Of a stretch of DNA of 64,000 nucleotides, positions 52,222 through 60,072 are shown piece by piece (position 1 is the stretch's first letter; the number at the start of each line of letters is the position of its first letter). A program made the position numbers and the translations under genes. The notes under the pieces were generated by a model. It searched no databases. It saw only the letters and a list, made by a program, of their open reading frames with translations, and was not told the DNA's origin. The stretch covers positions 1 through 64,000 of the forward strand of contig PNNB01000071.1 in assembly GCA_013823985.1 (NCBI GenBank), written 5' to 3'. This DNA comes from Sphingopyxis sp. (GTDB lineage Bacteria > Pseudomonadota > Alphaproteobacteria > Sphingomonadales > Sphingomonadaceae).

Positions 52222-52683
52222 TCAGTGAGGCTTGGCAAACAACAGGTCGGTTGTGTCGAGATCCGCTTCCAATGACTTGGCGTGATCCCTCCGTCTCTTT
52301 ACATCGCGAGGCTCGCCCTGCTTCCCCCTGCTATGAATCCCCAATGACTGCCTGTACTTCATAATACGTGCGTTCAGGTCTGCAATGATCCTTGCCCTTG
52401 GGTTTTGGCATCTGTTCCCGCCCACAGTTGTCAGGACCGCGCCCTCATCTTCCATTTTGCTTTCTTCTACGACCATGCACCGCATTGAACGGGCAAGGAG
52501 AGCGGCAATTTCTAGATCATGGCCTGTCCATTCTGAGCGAGCCTTTTCGGCAATGATGCTGTTCCAAAAAGATTCGTCGGCTGTGGTAAGCGGTACATTG
52601 GCCGGAGGGTCCAACGGTTTAGAAGCGGCTTGGGCTATTCTAACGCTTTCAGCTACACTCGTGGTGCGTGTGTTTCGAGGCAT
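52222..52683 (-). CDS. Small terminase (TerS-like) protein, 153 aa
   Basis: The central region reads EKARSEWTGHDLEIAALLARSMRCMVVEESKMEDEGAVL, then NPRARIIADLNARIMKYRQSLGI, the layout of phage small terminase subunits (about residues 40-115), with a basic C-terminus. Small terminases recognise the packaging site and bring DNA to the large subunit. No large terminase is present, so it would redirect a helper's packaging motor. The ATG at 52683 is preferred over a TTG at 52695. A strong terminator lies just upstream, between it and the capsid gene. Confidence 0.65.
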   Translation of the reverse strand: MPRNTRTTSVAESVRIAQAASKPLDPPANVPLTTADESFWNSIIAEKARSEWTGHDLEIAALLARSMRCMVVEESKMEDEGAVLTTVGGNRCQNPRARIIADLNARIMKYRQSLGIHSRGKQGEPRDVKRRRDHAKSLEADLDTTDLLFAKPH

Positions 52684-52703
52684 ATACTTTTCCAAGACAT
52701 CCT

Positions 52704-52756
52704 AAAAAATAGGTAGGTTGTCGGGCAGGGGATAAAGGAAAACCCGCCCGACAACC
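52704..52756 (-). terminator. Intrinsic terminator between capsid and small terminase genes
   Basis: Read on the minus strand, GGTTGTCGGGC (52746-52756) pairs perfectly with GCCCGACAACC (52716-52726), then ATTTTTT follows (complement of 52704-52709). It would cut most transcripts after the capsid gene. Confidence 0.8.
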
Positions 52757-52768
52757 ATGCACACAGCC

Positions 52769-53977
52769 TTAGCTGACTGCGATCTTAAGCAATCTAATTG
52801 CGTTTGGATCGAGTACGCCTGCGCCTACCCGCTTTGTGGAGTAGAAGAGGACGTAGGGCTTATTAGAATATGGATCGCGCAAGATGCGAGTGCCAAGCCG
52901 ATCATTGATCAGGTAACCCGCTTTGAAGTCGCCGAAGGCAATGGCGTAGTTGCCAGCGCCTATAGATGGCATGCCTTCATCGATCTCAACTGGACGCCCG
53001 AGCAAGCTTGCAGGTTGCCCAACAAGAAGGCCCTCGCGCCAGATGTAATTGCCGTCGACATCCTTAAATTTGCTCACAGTGGCTGCGGTCTGGCTATTCA
53101 TCAACCAAGTCGCATTCTGGCGATAGGGTGACGTCAGCGAATAAAAGAAATCGATCAGAACATCAGTGTTAGGAATCGTGGTCGCGTTGCCAGTTGGCGT
53201 GATGCCCAAGGTTCCTGCAGGATGCTGGGTAGCTGCTGCGCCGCCCGGGATGTACTGCAATAGACCAAATGGTTTGTTGGTTCCGTTGCCCGAGAGGAAA
53301 GCGATGTTTTCCTGCTTATTGAATTCTGTTTCCAGTTCACCTGCAAGCCATGCTTCGATCTGGATGCCAGAGTCATCGAGCAGGCGCTGAGTGATTGCTG
53401 GCATGGCATAGATTTCACCATGCCCAAACGTGATGCTGGACAAGCTCGGTGTGGTTGTTTCCGGCCGCGCTGCGGCCTCGCCAACCCATCCAGAACCCCA
53501 AACATTGTTGTCCCAAAGCGTGGTGTAAGCGCCGACAGAAGTTGTCTGAACGGTAGCAAGGCGGCGCATCGGGCTGGTCGCAGTTTGCGCTTTCTGAATT
53601 TTGCGATCCCATTCGACCGGTGCCAAATAGCCGCCGCTCGAATTGTCTCCTACCGACATTGCGGCCTGCACTTGGGCGCGGTGCCCCTGAGCGTTAGCCT
53701 CTTTCAGGTCGGCTTCGGCATCGCCCTTACGGAAGTATCGGTTAAATGCCTCTGTATAGCTGGCATCTACGGGGCCAAGTGAACCGCCAGCACCCATGCG
53801 ATCCATCGCAGAATCTAAGAGGTTAGCGTTCACGGCAGCCTCTATAGCCGATATTCGGGTATCAACATTGGCGCGGAAATCAGTCACCGCCGCATTAAGG
53901 TCGGACAGAACCTTTGCAGGGTTAGCTTCAGCGCGGGGATTGGCCAGTAGGGCGCGGGGAATTTTGGTGTGTAGCAT
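52769..53977 (-). CDS. HK97-type major capsid protein, 402 aa
   Basis: Residues 1-100 form the delta or scaffold-like helical region (VLSDLNAAVTDFRANVDTRISAIEAAV). The shell part reads DNSSGGYLAPVEWDRKIQKA, GWVGEAAARPETTTPSLSSITFGHGEIYAMPAITQRLLDDSGIQIEAWL and ENIAFLSGNGTNKPFGLLQYIPG, all hallmarks of HK97-fold capsids. The delta region is normally removed by a head protease, which this element does not encode. The ATG at 53977 has AAAGG upstream; a TTG at 54013 would overlap the preceding gene. Confidence 0.92.
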   Translation of the reverse strand: MLHTKIPRALLANPRAEANPAKVLSDLNAAVTDFRANVDTRISAIEAAVNANLLDSAMDRMGAGGSLGPVDASYTEAFNRYFRKGDAEADLKEANAQGHRAQVQAAMSVGDNSSGGYLAPVEWDRKIQKAQTATSPMRRLATVQTTSVGAYTTLWDNNVWGSGWVGEAAARPETTTPSLSSITFGHGEIYAMPAITQRLLDDSGIQIEAWLAGELETEFNKQENIAFLSGNGTNKPFGLLQYIPGGAAATQHPAGTLGITPTGNATTIPNTDVLIDFFYSLTSPYRQNATWLMNSQTAATVSKFKDVDGNYIWREGLLVGQPASLLGRPVEIDEGMPSIGAGNYAIAFGDFKAGYLINDRLGTRILRDPYSNKPYVLFYSTKRVGAGVLDPNAIRLLKIAVS

Positions 53978-54003
53978 GAGATTATTGACCTTTGCGTTGT
54001 GTA

Positions 54004-54444
54004 TCATTTGCAAAGGCTTGCATCTCCCAAATGGCCCGAAATACGGTTTACGGCCAAATCAGAAAAAAAATGTCGGTATCGGGATTCAAGTCTTGCGGTG
54101 AGTAACTCGGCAATCTCCGCAGTCTCGCACGCCCAAGCTTTCGGCTCGATCTGTATGCAGCCACGCGCTTCAAATCGCTTGATGCGCTCTTTGTGTACCA
54201 TGCCTGCAAGGTCTATTTCATCGCTGGAAACTATTGATACGACCGGGTCGCGCGTCATCGCTTGGCGAGCATCAAACATCGCCCGATCAAAGGGGTCAAC
54301 CCGCTCGACATCGGCAATCAATTCAGCGACAACTGCCCTCGCAACCGTTTTAGCTTGAACGCGCGCAGACTGGCTCGGCGCAAGTTTAGCCGCTGCCTGT
54401 ACAACAGCATCGATCTCCGCAACCGGTCGGCGGGGTCGCGCCAT
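54004..54444 (-). CDS. Hypothetical satellite protein, 146 aa
   Basis: I do not recognise it. The N-terminus is basic (MARPRRPVAEID), followed by Ala-rich helices, then a mixed region with VVSIVSSDEIDLAGMVHKE and a Cys pair (GCIQIEP and WACETAE). It lies between the small wing-like gene at 54455 and the capsid gene. The ATG at 54444 sits 11 nt after the upstream stop; a TTG at 54489 would overlap that gene. It could be a head or regulatory gene. Confidence 0.6.
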   Translation of the reverse strand: MARPRRPVAEIDAVVQAAAKLAPSQSARVQAKTVARAVVAELIADVERVDPFDRAMFDARQAMTRDPVVSIVSSDEIDLAGMVHKERIKRFEARGCIQIEPKAWACETAEIAELLTARLESRYRHFFSDLAVNRISGHLGDASLCK

Positions 54445-54454
54445 CGCCCATACT

Positions 54455-54676
54455 TTAACCCCGTTCAACGGCTTGCTCTCCCGGTACAATTGCGATGATG
54501 TGCAGATACTTTAAAGCCTTGACGGTATCGCGGCGCAGCGACCGGCTAACATAGGGCAAAAGCGCCTTGTCTAACTCCCTTGCCGTCATGGGCGCGCTGA
54601 TTTCGTCCAGCAAGGATAGTGCGGCCTCCCTCACTTCAGGGGCTGCGCTTTTAAGTTTATCAATTCGGGCATTCAT
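54455..54676 (-). CDS. Small helical, winged-helix-like protein, 73 aa
   Basis: There are several short helices: LLDEISAPMTARELDKALLPYVSRSLRRDTVKALKYLHII resembles a small winged-helix unit with a recognition helix around 45-62. It may bind DNA, as a late-gene regulator, but this is inference. A strong AAAGGAG ribosome site precedes the ATG at 54676. Function unknown. Confidence 0.6.
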   Translation of the reverse strand: MNARIDKLKSAAPEVREAALSLLDEISAPMTARELDKALLPYVSRSLRRDTVKALKYLHIIAIVPGEQAVERG

Positions 54677-54688
54677 GGTGCACTCCTT

Positions 54689-54841
54689 TCAAAGCCTGCG
54701 CTTCCATCGGGTCCGGAGGATCGCGCGTATGCCCCCGAAAAAGTTGTGATTGTTGTATGTTTGTGCTTTCCCGCCGGTGTCCTCATTGGTCGATTTTAAA
54801 GTTTTTATAGCCCCCGACCCCTTGTTCGGTGGGCTGGCAGA
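54689..54841 (-). other. Open reading frame without a normal start codon
   Basis: Directly after the TAA of the gene at 54842 the same frame stays open for 50 codons to the TGA at 54689-54691. It contains no ATG, GTG or TTG but reads like protein (GAIKTLKSTNEDTGGK and AQTYNNHNFFGGIRAILRTR). A hairpin (about 54814-54840) opens it. It may be a readthrough extension, a frame remnant or chance; I see no other gene here. Confidence 0.3.
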
Positions 54842-55081
54842 TTAGAGGCCGTTGTCAAAAGTCTCTCGGATATGTTTCCGCATGCACCTGCGCTGCACGT
54901 TGCCACTGCGTGTGCATCGCCGGAGCAGCTTCATCAGTGCCGCTCGGTTGAAGGCCAGTTCAACACCACTTTCGGTGTGAATTACGAACATGCCTGTGTG
55001 AGTTGTTTGTGCCCTCATCACATAGATTTGTTCACCATTGACCCGCATATCTATTGTGTCGGGATCTATTTGGGGTTTCAT
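54842..55081 (-). CDS. Hypothetical satellite protein, 79 aa
   Basis: The small protein has a beta-rich N-terminus (DPDTIDMRVNGEQIYVMRAQTTHTGMFVIHTESGVELAFNR) and a basic Cys-containing tail (RCTRSGNVQRRCMRKH). No domain is recognised. It lies just after the structured region behind the primase and ahead of a frame that stays open after its TAA. Possibly a nucleic-acid-binding early protein. Function unknown. Confidence 0.5.
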   Translation of the reverse strand: MKPQIDPDTIDMRVNGEQIYVMRAQTTHTGMFVIHTESGVELAFNRAALMKLLRRCTRSGNVQRRCMRKHIRETFDNGL

Positions 55082-55266
55082 ATTGACCTCCTAATTGGAC
55101 AGGCAGGGTGATTTGGATTGATTGGTGAGAGGGCCGAGGGTCGGCAGGGGCGGTAGGGTCGTTGGTTTTGTATCGCCTCTACACGTGCGCGTATGCGCGT
55201 GTGTGTGCGTGTAACGGGTAATAGGAATTTGTGACCCTTCCGTCCCTTCCGACCCTTACTCATCAT
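55078..55266 (-). CDS. Possible small basic protein overlapping the structured region, 62 aa
   Basis: The frame starts at ATGATG overlapping the primase 3' end by 11 nt and runs across the inverted repeats. The product is very basic (SKGRKGRKGHKF, then TRTHTRIRARV), and its repeats mirror the DNA repeats, so it may simply be the translated form of the structured DNA. It ends at the start of the next gene. Real coding is uncertain. Confidence 0.25.
   Translation of the reverse strand: MMSKGRKGRKGHKFLLPVTRTHTRIRARVEAIQNQRPYRPCRPSALSPINPNHPACPIRRSI
55138..55255. repeat. Nested inverted repeat with alternating purine-pyrimidine core, candidate replication origin
   Basis: The outer arms 55138-55161 and 55232-55255 match as inverted copies at 20 of 24 positions (GGGTCGGCAGGGG and relatives). 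Inside, 55181-55204 forms a hairpin (ACACGTGCGC, GTAT, GCGCGTGTGT, two wobbles). The stretch 55180-55213 alternates purine and pyrimidine without break, which favours Z-DNA. It lies directly behind the primase gene. Confidence 0.5.
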
Positions 55267-57472
55267 CGAACTGTCCCGACTTGAGGCTCAAACCCTTGTA
55301 AAGGCGCGCCCCATTGGATTTGCCTGATCGGAACCCCCTTCGTTGTAACTCACCTGTGAACCCCTTCATGCTGCCTGCCTGTTCGCCTGAGTCCTTTGCG
55401 AAATAGCTCCAACTTTGAAAAAGCCTTGTGGGGGTGGCTGACTTGGCTTCATCAAGGTCGCATCGCTCTTCAAGCCATTGGCCAAATAGGTCTTGGTCGG
55501 TGAAGTATTCGTTTGACGCCTTCGTAATAGAGGCGGGTCGAACGAGGCCCAACGATAGCCAATCGATGCACCCCTTAATTGCCCAATTCAAAATCCTTCC
55601 ATGTTCGGCGCGAAGCTTCGTTTCAAGGCTTCGGTCCGGAGCCGTGGGCTTATTGATGAAGGGCATTATGATAAGGCGTCGCCTCATCGCATCATCAACA
55701 TTGCGGAGGCTTGGGGCATGATTGCCAGCGATCATGAGTTTGAATTGCGGCTTAAAGGTAAAGTTGTCCTGCCTCATAAATCTGGCGGTGATTGGATCGC
55801 CGCCTGTCAATTGTTTGATGCGGGCCTCTGCCCATGCCCGTCCCTCTTCCGTCTCGGACGCGGTCACCAATCGGGCGCCTCGTAACATGGCTAGATCGGT
55901 CGAATGCTTATCAAACTTCGATGCGGTGAACGTGTCCATCGTCGATGTGATGGCATAGTCGCCCATGATTTCGATCAACGTGTTTATGCAAACGGACTTA
56001 CCATTGCCTCCGGGTCCATGAAGGAACGTCAATGAATGTTCGCGTGTGTCCCCAGTGAGGCAATAGCCAAACCATTGCTGCAAGAAGAAGATCGCTTCTT
56101 GGTCGCCATCTAATGCTTCGTTTAAAAACTTTAGCCACAATATAGGCTCGCCACCTTCGGGACCTACTGCGGTCAATTTAGTGATCATCTGCGCGGGGTT
56201 GGGCGGGCTAATCTTCCCTGTGACTAAATCGACTGTGCCACTTGGCGTTCCAAGCAACATGGGGTCGTTGTCCCACATAGATGAAACTGTGGCATGGGCT
56301 GGGTCTGCACGGGCAAATCGTTCGATGCCGCCAGCCACAGCAGCTTTGCACATCGACCTTTGACCATCGGATAGTGATCGGGTCAATTCACGGGCAAAAT
56401 GGAAAGCTAAATTGGTATGGTCTGGCTCCCACCTTGTATCATTCCATTGGAACCATCGGCCAGCGTTGAAGTCAAACCTGAGTGAGTCACGAAATCGTGC
56501 TGTGAAGGCACGTGCCACGGCATCTTCTGAAACTTCAGAGCCGTCCAATATCTCGCCTTCAATTGCTTGACCCGTAAAATCTCGACGGCGTGGATTTCGC
56601 CACCCATTGTGTTGTGCCTTGGCAAACACCGTCTTGTGGTTGGTGTTCGTCGGGCGGAATGTTTCCCATTTTGCTTTTGCATCCGCATCGTCAAACTTGT
56701 CGCTTGTTGCGGACCAAGTTAGCCACAACTGCCTGCCCCTATCGTCGGGCAGCGTTTTCAGCGCCATGCCTATGTTGACCCACGTTTCTCGGTCATCGCT
56801 TGGAATATGCGTAAGGGCGCTTTTAAGCTCATCTAGCGTTCGGCGGGTGATAATCTCCCCTTCTTCATTGTGACCATGCTTAGACTGCGTATTTGGAGCG
56901 TTTCGGGCCATTAAACCCAGCCACAATTCCAACAGATCGGCGGGCAATGTAGGAATATTGCGCCAATCACCCTTGCCTGCCCATTCATAGGGTCTGTTCG
57001 TCTCTGGGTGGATCGATGGCGGCAGAACGTCTTGAACGGTTTTGCCATCTGCTGATGCGCACCTGAGTTCGAACAAAACTTTGCCGTTGTCGCCAAATTC
57101 CTGAACGGACCTCATGGCTTTTGGGTCGACATCGTCTGGCATTCGATAGAGCAACTTGCCTCTGTTCGGGCGGCCACTGCTAATTTGGACAGCATTTTCC
57201 GCTTCCAGTGCTGCGTGAAGATCGAAGCCGTGCTGGTCGAAATAGCTTATGGCACCATCAAGTGCATCGAGGTCTAAAGCGCAGGTCCGTGAAGAAACAT
57301 GAAGCAAACCGATGTTGCTGCCATCTCGGATGGCTTTCGGATCTCGGATGGCTTGGTCGGGCAGGTTCCAGCCAGTGCCCATAGCGGCACCGCCTTTTGT
57401 GGCTGACCCAAATTGGCATAACGCGAAGTCACATTCGATGTAGGATTTCGCGGCGGTAAGTAAGTCGCTCAT
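55256..57472 (-). CDS. Phage/satellite primase-helicase (P4/D5 type), 738 aa
   Basis: The N-terminal primase-polymerase domain (about 1-170) has the acidic ALDLDALDG motif. A PriCT-like region follows at about 205-290 (HIPSDDRETWVNIGMALK). The C-terminal D5_N/SF3 helicase occupies about 340-700, with Walker A GPGGNGKSVC around residue 490. Together these make an initiator that both unwinds and primes, as in P4-type satellites. It is coupled to the small ORF upstream by ATGA. It suggests the element replicates on its own once induced. Confidence 0.88.
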   Translation of the reverse strand: MSDLLTAAKSYIECDFALCQFGSATKGGAAMGTGWNLPDQAIRDPKAIRDGSNIGLLHVSSRTCALDLDALDGAISYFDQHGFDLHAALEAENAVQISSGRPNRGKLLYRMPDDVDPKAMRSVQEFGDNGKVLFELRCASADGKTVQDVLPPSIHPETNRPYEWAGKGDWRNIPTLPADLLELWLGLMARNAPNTQSKHGHNEEGEIITRRTLDELKSALTHIPSDDRETWVNIGMALKTLPDDRGRQLWLTWSATSDKFDDADAKAKWETFRPTNTNHKTVFAKAQHNGWRNPRRRDFTGQAIEGEILDGSEVSEDAVARAFTARFRDSLRFDFNAGRWFQWNDTRWEPDHTNLAFHFARELTRSLSDGQRSMCKAAVAGGIERFARADPAHATVSSMWDNDPMLLGTPSGTVDLVTGKISPPNPAQMITKLTAVGPEGGEPILWLKFLNEALDGDQEAIFFLQQWFGYCLTGDTREHSLTFLHGPGGNGKSVCINTLIEIMGDYAITSTMDTFTASKFDKHSTDLAMLRGARLVTASETEEGRAWAEARIKQLTGGDPITARFMRQDNFTFKPQFKLMIAGNHAPSLRNVDDAMRRRLIIMPFINKPTAPDRSLETKLRAEHGRILNWAIKGCIDWLSLGLVRPASITKASNEYFTDQDLFGQWLEERCDLDEAKSATPTRLFQSWSYFAKDSGEQAGSMKGFTGELQRRGFRSGKSNGARLYKGLSLKSGQFDDE

Positions 57473-57609
57473 GCCGCACCTGCTTCGTCGTCAGGCTGGC
57501 CGAATACTTCCAATGGCGATTTATACTTTTTTGCGGTATGCCTGAAGCTGTCTAGCAAGGACTTCTTCGAGCCCCGCGCCTTATCCCGGCGTGGGGTTTC
57601 TTTTGTCAT
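57469..57609 (-). CDS. Small basic protein between AlpA and primase, 46 aa
   Basis: The short frame starts at 57609 with ATGA overlapping the AlpA stop and ends with TGA overlapping the primase ATG, so it is locked between them by translational coupling at both ends. The N-terminal half is strongly basic (KETPRRDKARGSKKS), the C-terminal half acidic (GQPDDEAG). No family is recognised. The overlaps are the evidence that it is translated; its role is unknown. Confidence 0.6.
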   Translation of the reverse strand: MTKETPRRDKARGSKKSLLDSFRHTAKKYKSPLEVFGQPDDEAGAA

Positions 57610-57794
57610 TGCGCCGACCCCCCTGCCCGTTCAGCCATCCACTTTTCGATTTGGTCAGCAAGAAAAGCTAAACGACATTTCGTTAAGCGAATTGGAGCAG
57701 GAAAAAGACCATCAGCTACTAGCCTGTCGATTGTAGGCCGACTTAGCGTGGTGCGTTGGCATACTGTTTTTGGGGTTAAAAACTCGATACTCAT
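57606..57794 (-). CDS. AlpA-like excisionase/regulator, 62 aa
   Basis: This is a small MerR-like helix-turn-helix: FLTPKTVCQRTTLSRPTIDRLVADGLFPAPIRLTKCRLAFLADQIEKWM, the AlpA/prophage regulatory family. In P4 and other satellites, AlpA acts as excision factor and activator. The ATG at 57794 has AGGAAACC upstream; the longer frame to 57842 is less likely. It heads the replication operon. Confidence 0.88.
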   Translation of the reverse strand: MSIEFLTPKTVCQRTTLSRPTIDRLVADGLFPAPIRLTKCRLAFLADQIEKWMAERAGGSAQ

Positions 57795-57877
57795 AATGGT
57801 TTCCTCTTGTGGTAGAGGAGGCCCATTGAGGACATATTTCAACTTATAGGAACATAGACTAAAAACTAATTTCAGCT

Positions 57878-58663
57878 TTAGTCTGTTTTGGTAGTTCCAG
57901 AAGGGGTTAAGAAGTAGGCTTCGGGAGCTTGGCTCTCCTTTTCACCAGCAGCTTCAAGGCAACGACCCAATACGACAGGCAGTAGAGCGTCTTTACTGGT
58001 ATCGGTCGGCAAATCATGCATTTGAAAAATCTCTTGTAGTCTGGATGCGAACAGTTCTTTTCGTGCCTTCGGAACTTTCGTTCCGGAAGGCCCCCGCGTC
58101 GGTTCGGCCATGCTGTCACGCAATTCAATTGCCATTACTCGGAAGGCTTCGGCGGCGTCGGCCAAATCATGCAAAAGGAATGCTCCTTTTGCTCTCTTCG
58201 TCATGTGGCGTATAATGGTCTGCCGCCGTTTATCTTTTGGAGGGTGGTTTTTAATATTTAGGTCAAGATTGGGGTCTATAAGCTTTTGCAGTGCGGCGAC
58301 AGTTTTCTCAACGTCGGACACATACTTTCTGACCTCGGCAGGGTAAGCGTTCCGCTCACTGTCATCAAACTGGGCTTCGACCATGTACTCAGTCGTGAAG
58401 TCTAAAAGCGCCTGAATGATTTCGGGCGACGGGCTAGGCCTCTTTGCGTCCTTCCATGCCAAGCGGAGATTTTCGGGCAGGTCCTTATGGGGTTTAGAAA
58501 TGTCAGTGCTCATGTCGATCGGGTTTACGTCGATCAGAATTGCATCGTCGATTTCGAACTCTTCTATTTCACCCTCGTCATTTTTAATCTGGACGGTTTT
58601 TTCACTGCCTGTGTCGATCCAAACTCGACTAGGGTGACGGAGTGGCTTGATCCTGTCAGTCAT
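57878..58663 (-). CDS. Hypothetical satellite protein, 261 aa
   Basis: The soluble protein has no recognised domain. The N-terminus is beta-like and acidic (EKTVQIKNDEGEIEEFEIDDA), and the rest is helical with long amphipathic stretches (about 90-230), such as VRKYVSDVEKTVAALQKL. It overlaps the integrase gene by 4 nt, so the two are translated together. It might be an early regulator, perhaps even the missing repressor, but I see no helix-turn-helix. AT-richer than the core. Confidence 0.6.
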   Translation of the reverse strand: MTDRIKPLRHPSRVWIDTGSEKTVQIKNDEGEIEEFEIDDAILIDVNPIDMSTDISKPHKDLPENLRLAWKDAKRPSPSPEIIQALLDFTTEYMVEAQFDDSERNAYPAEVRKYVSDVEKTVAALQKLIDPNLDLNIKNHPPKDKRRQTIIRHMTKRAKGAFLLHDLADAAEAFRVMAIELRDSMAEPTRGPSGTKVPKARKELFASRLQEIFQMHDLPTDTSKDALLPVVLGRCLEAAGEKESQAPEAYFLTPSGTTKTD

Positions 58664-59862
58664 CGTGCTGTCCTTAGCTCGACCACCTTTTGATCGCCAC
58701 GGCCATTAACAACCCGATCCACCTCGGCCGCCCAACGATCCAGTGCATTGCGCTTTTCTGGCTCGTATTTGTAAAGGGCGTAAACCTTGGCGGTAACGCC
58801 CTGTGACGCGTGATCCAGCACTTTGCCTATAACTTCCAAAGGAACGCCTAATCGCTGCAGGAGGCTGGCAGTTGAGCGTCTTAGGTCATGAAAACGCCAT
58901 CCTGCCATTTCACCTTTGTCGTCGGCAAGAATAAAGGTGTCCAGTTTGCTTTTCACCTTTGTGAAATTCGAAATGTGGGTTTTGCCATCGGTGCTGAAAA
59001 CAAACGGCCCCATGCGTGGCAAGGTGTTCAAAATATCTAGGACTAAAGGCGAGAGCGGCACTAAATGGGCTCGCTTGCTCTTCGTTTCACTCGCCCTCAT
59101 CGTCCAAGTTCCGGCAGCTAGGTCAAGTGACTCCCATCGCATTGATGCGACTGACGTTCGTCTTTGCCCCGTAAGCAGCAGCACTTTAACGTACTGCCCG
59201 AACGGATAGCCCAACAAATCGGACGCGTGCCACACCCTTGCAATTTCCTCGATGGAAAGGAAACGGTCGCGGGCTTCCTCCTTTTTCGGCTTCTCTACCC
59301 TGTCAGCAGGGGAGGCATCGATCCAATCGCGTGACACGGCAAACCCAAATATCGGCTTGATGGTGGCAAGTACTCGGTTCGGCAACACAAAGCCTTCGAT
59401 GCGTTCGATCAGGTCACGGACATCGGGGCGCCGGATGTCGGCAATCTTTTTGTCAGCCCATTTGGGATAGACATACATTTCCAGTTTTCTTTGTTGCTGT
59501 TTCCAACTGGTGTTCTTTGGCTTCGCTACCTTTTCAATCCATTGCTCGGCTACTTCCTTGAACGTGCGGTCAAGGGACTCTGTGTTGCCATCACGACCTA
59601 TGGTCTCGACAAGTTGTTGGGCAGTGGTTCTGGCAGTGGTCAAACTCATGGCGGGGAAAACGCCTAGTTTGCGGTTCAGGATTTTGTCCCCTGCCCTTAC
59701 CCTCATCACCCATGTCTTTTTGCCAGTTGAACCAACACGCAGCCTAAGGCCCTTCGCTCCAAGATCCTTATATTCAACGGGAGTGGGGAAGGATTTAAAT
59801 CCCGCCACCATAGTGTGGGTTAACAACACTGGGGCATTTGTAGTAGGGCCATCGATAGCCAT
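58660..59862 (-). CDS. Tyrosine integrase, P4-like, 400 aa
   Basis: The N-terminal DUF4102-like arm-binding domain (about 10-100) has DLGAKGLRLRVGSTGKKTWVMRVRAGDK. The catalytic domain (about 195-385) carries Arg in TGQRRTSVASMRW, HDLRRSTASLL, DHAS, and the nucleophile Tyr in VYALYKYEPEKR, a complete catalytic set. It integrates the element at the tRNA-Arg repeat. A GAGGAG ribosome site precedes the ATG. The gene lies at the attR end, away from the intact tRNA. Confidence 0.94.
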   Translation of the reverse strand: MAIDGPTTNAPVLLTHTMVAGFKSFPTPVEYKDLGAKGLRLRVGSTGKKTWVMRVRAGDKILNRKLGVFPAMSLTTARTTAQQLVETIGRDGNTESLDRTFKEVAEQWIEKVAKPKNTSWKQQQRKLEMYVYPKWADKKIADIRRPDVRDLIERIEGFVLPNRVLATIKPIFGFAVSRDWIDASPADRVEKPKKEEARDRFLSIEEIARVWHASDLLGYPFGQYVKVLLLTGQRRTSVASMRWESLDLAAGTWTMRASETKSKRAHLVPLSPLVLDILNTLPRMGPFVFSTDGKTHISNFTKVKSKLDTFILADDKGEMAGWRFHDLRRSTASLLQRLGVPLEVIGKVLDHASQGVTAKVYALYKYEPEKRNALDRWAAEVDRVVNGRGDQKVVELRTAR

Positions 59863-59895
59863 AAACGTCTCCTCAATAGACGATTGCGGTTAAGG

Positions 59896-59956
59896 GCGGC
59901 TTGGTGTTGGTGCACCAAGTCGCCCTGATTTTTGTTACCAAAACTGTTTTGGTAAC
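59896..59956. promoter_or_regulatory. Palindrome and stem-loop before the integrase gene
   Basis: A perfect 11+1+11 nt palindrome spans 59934-59956 (left arm GTTACCAAAAC, centre T). Next to it a stem (CTTGGTG/CACCAAG extended by GGCG/CGCC) spans about 59896-59925. They lie between attR and the integrase start. Probably a repressor or integrase-control site. Confidence 0.55.
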
Positions 59957-60072
59957 AGCTTTTAGTAACATATCTCTTGGTTGAATGTAAACCATGTGCA
60001 TCATTTGGCCGAGAAAACCTTAGTTTTCCGTCCTTAGGACTTACCATCCTGCACATATTATCCAGATAACAG

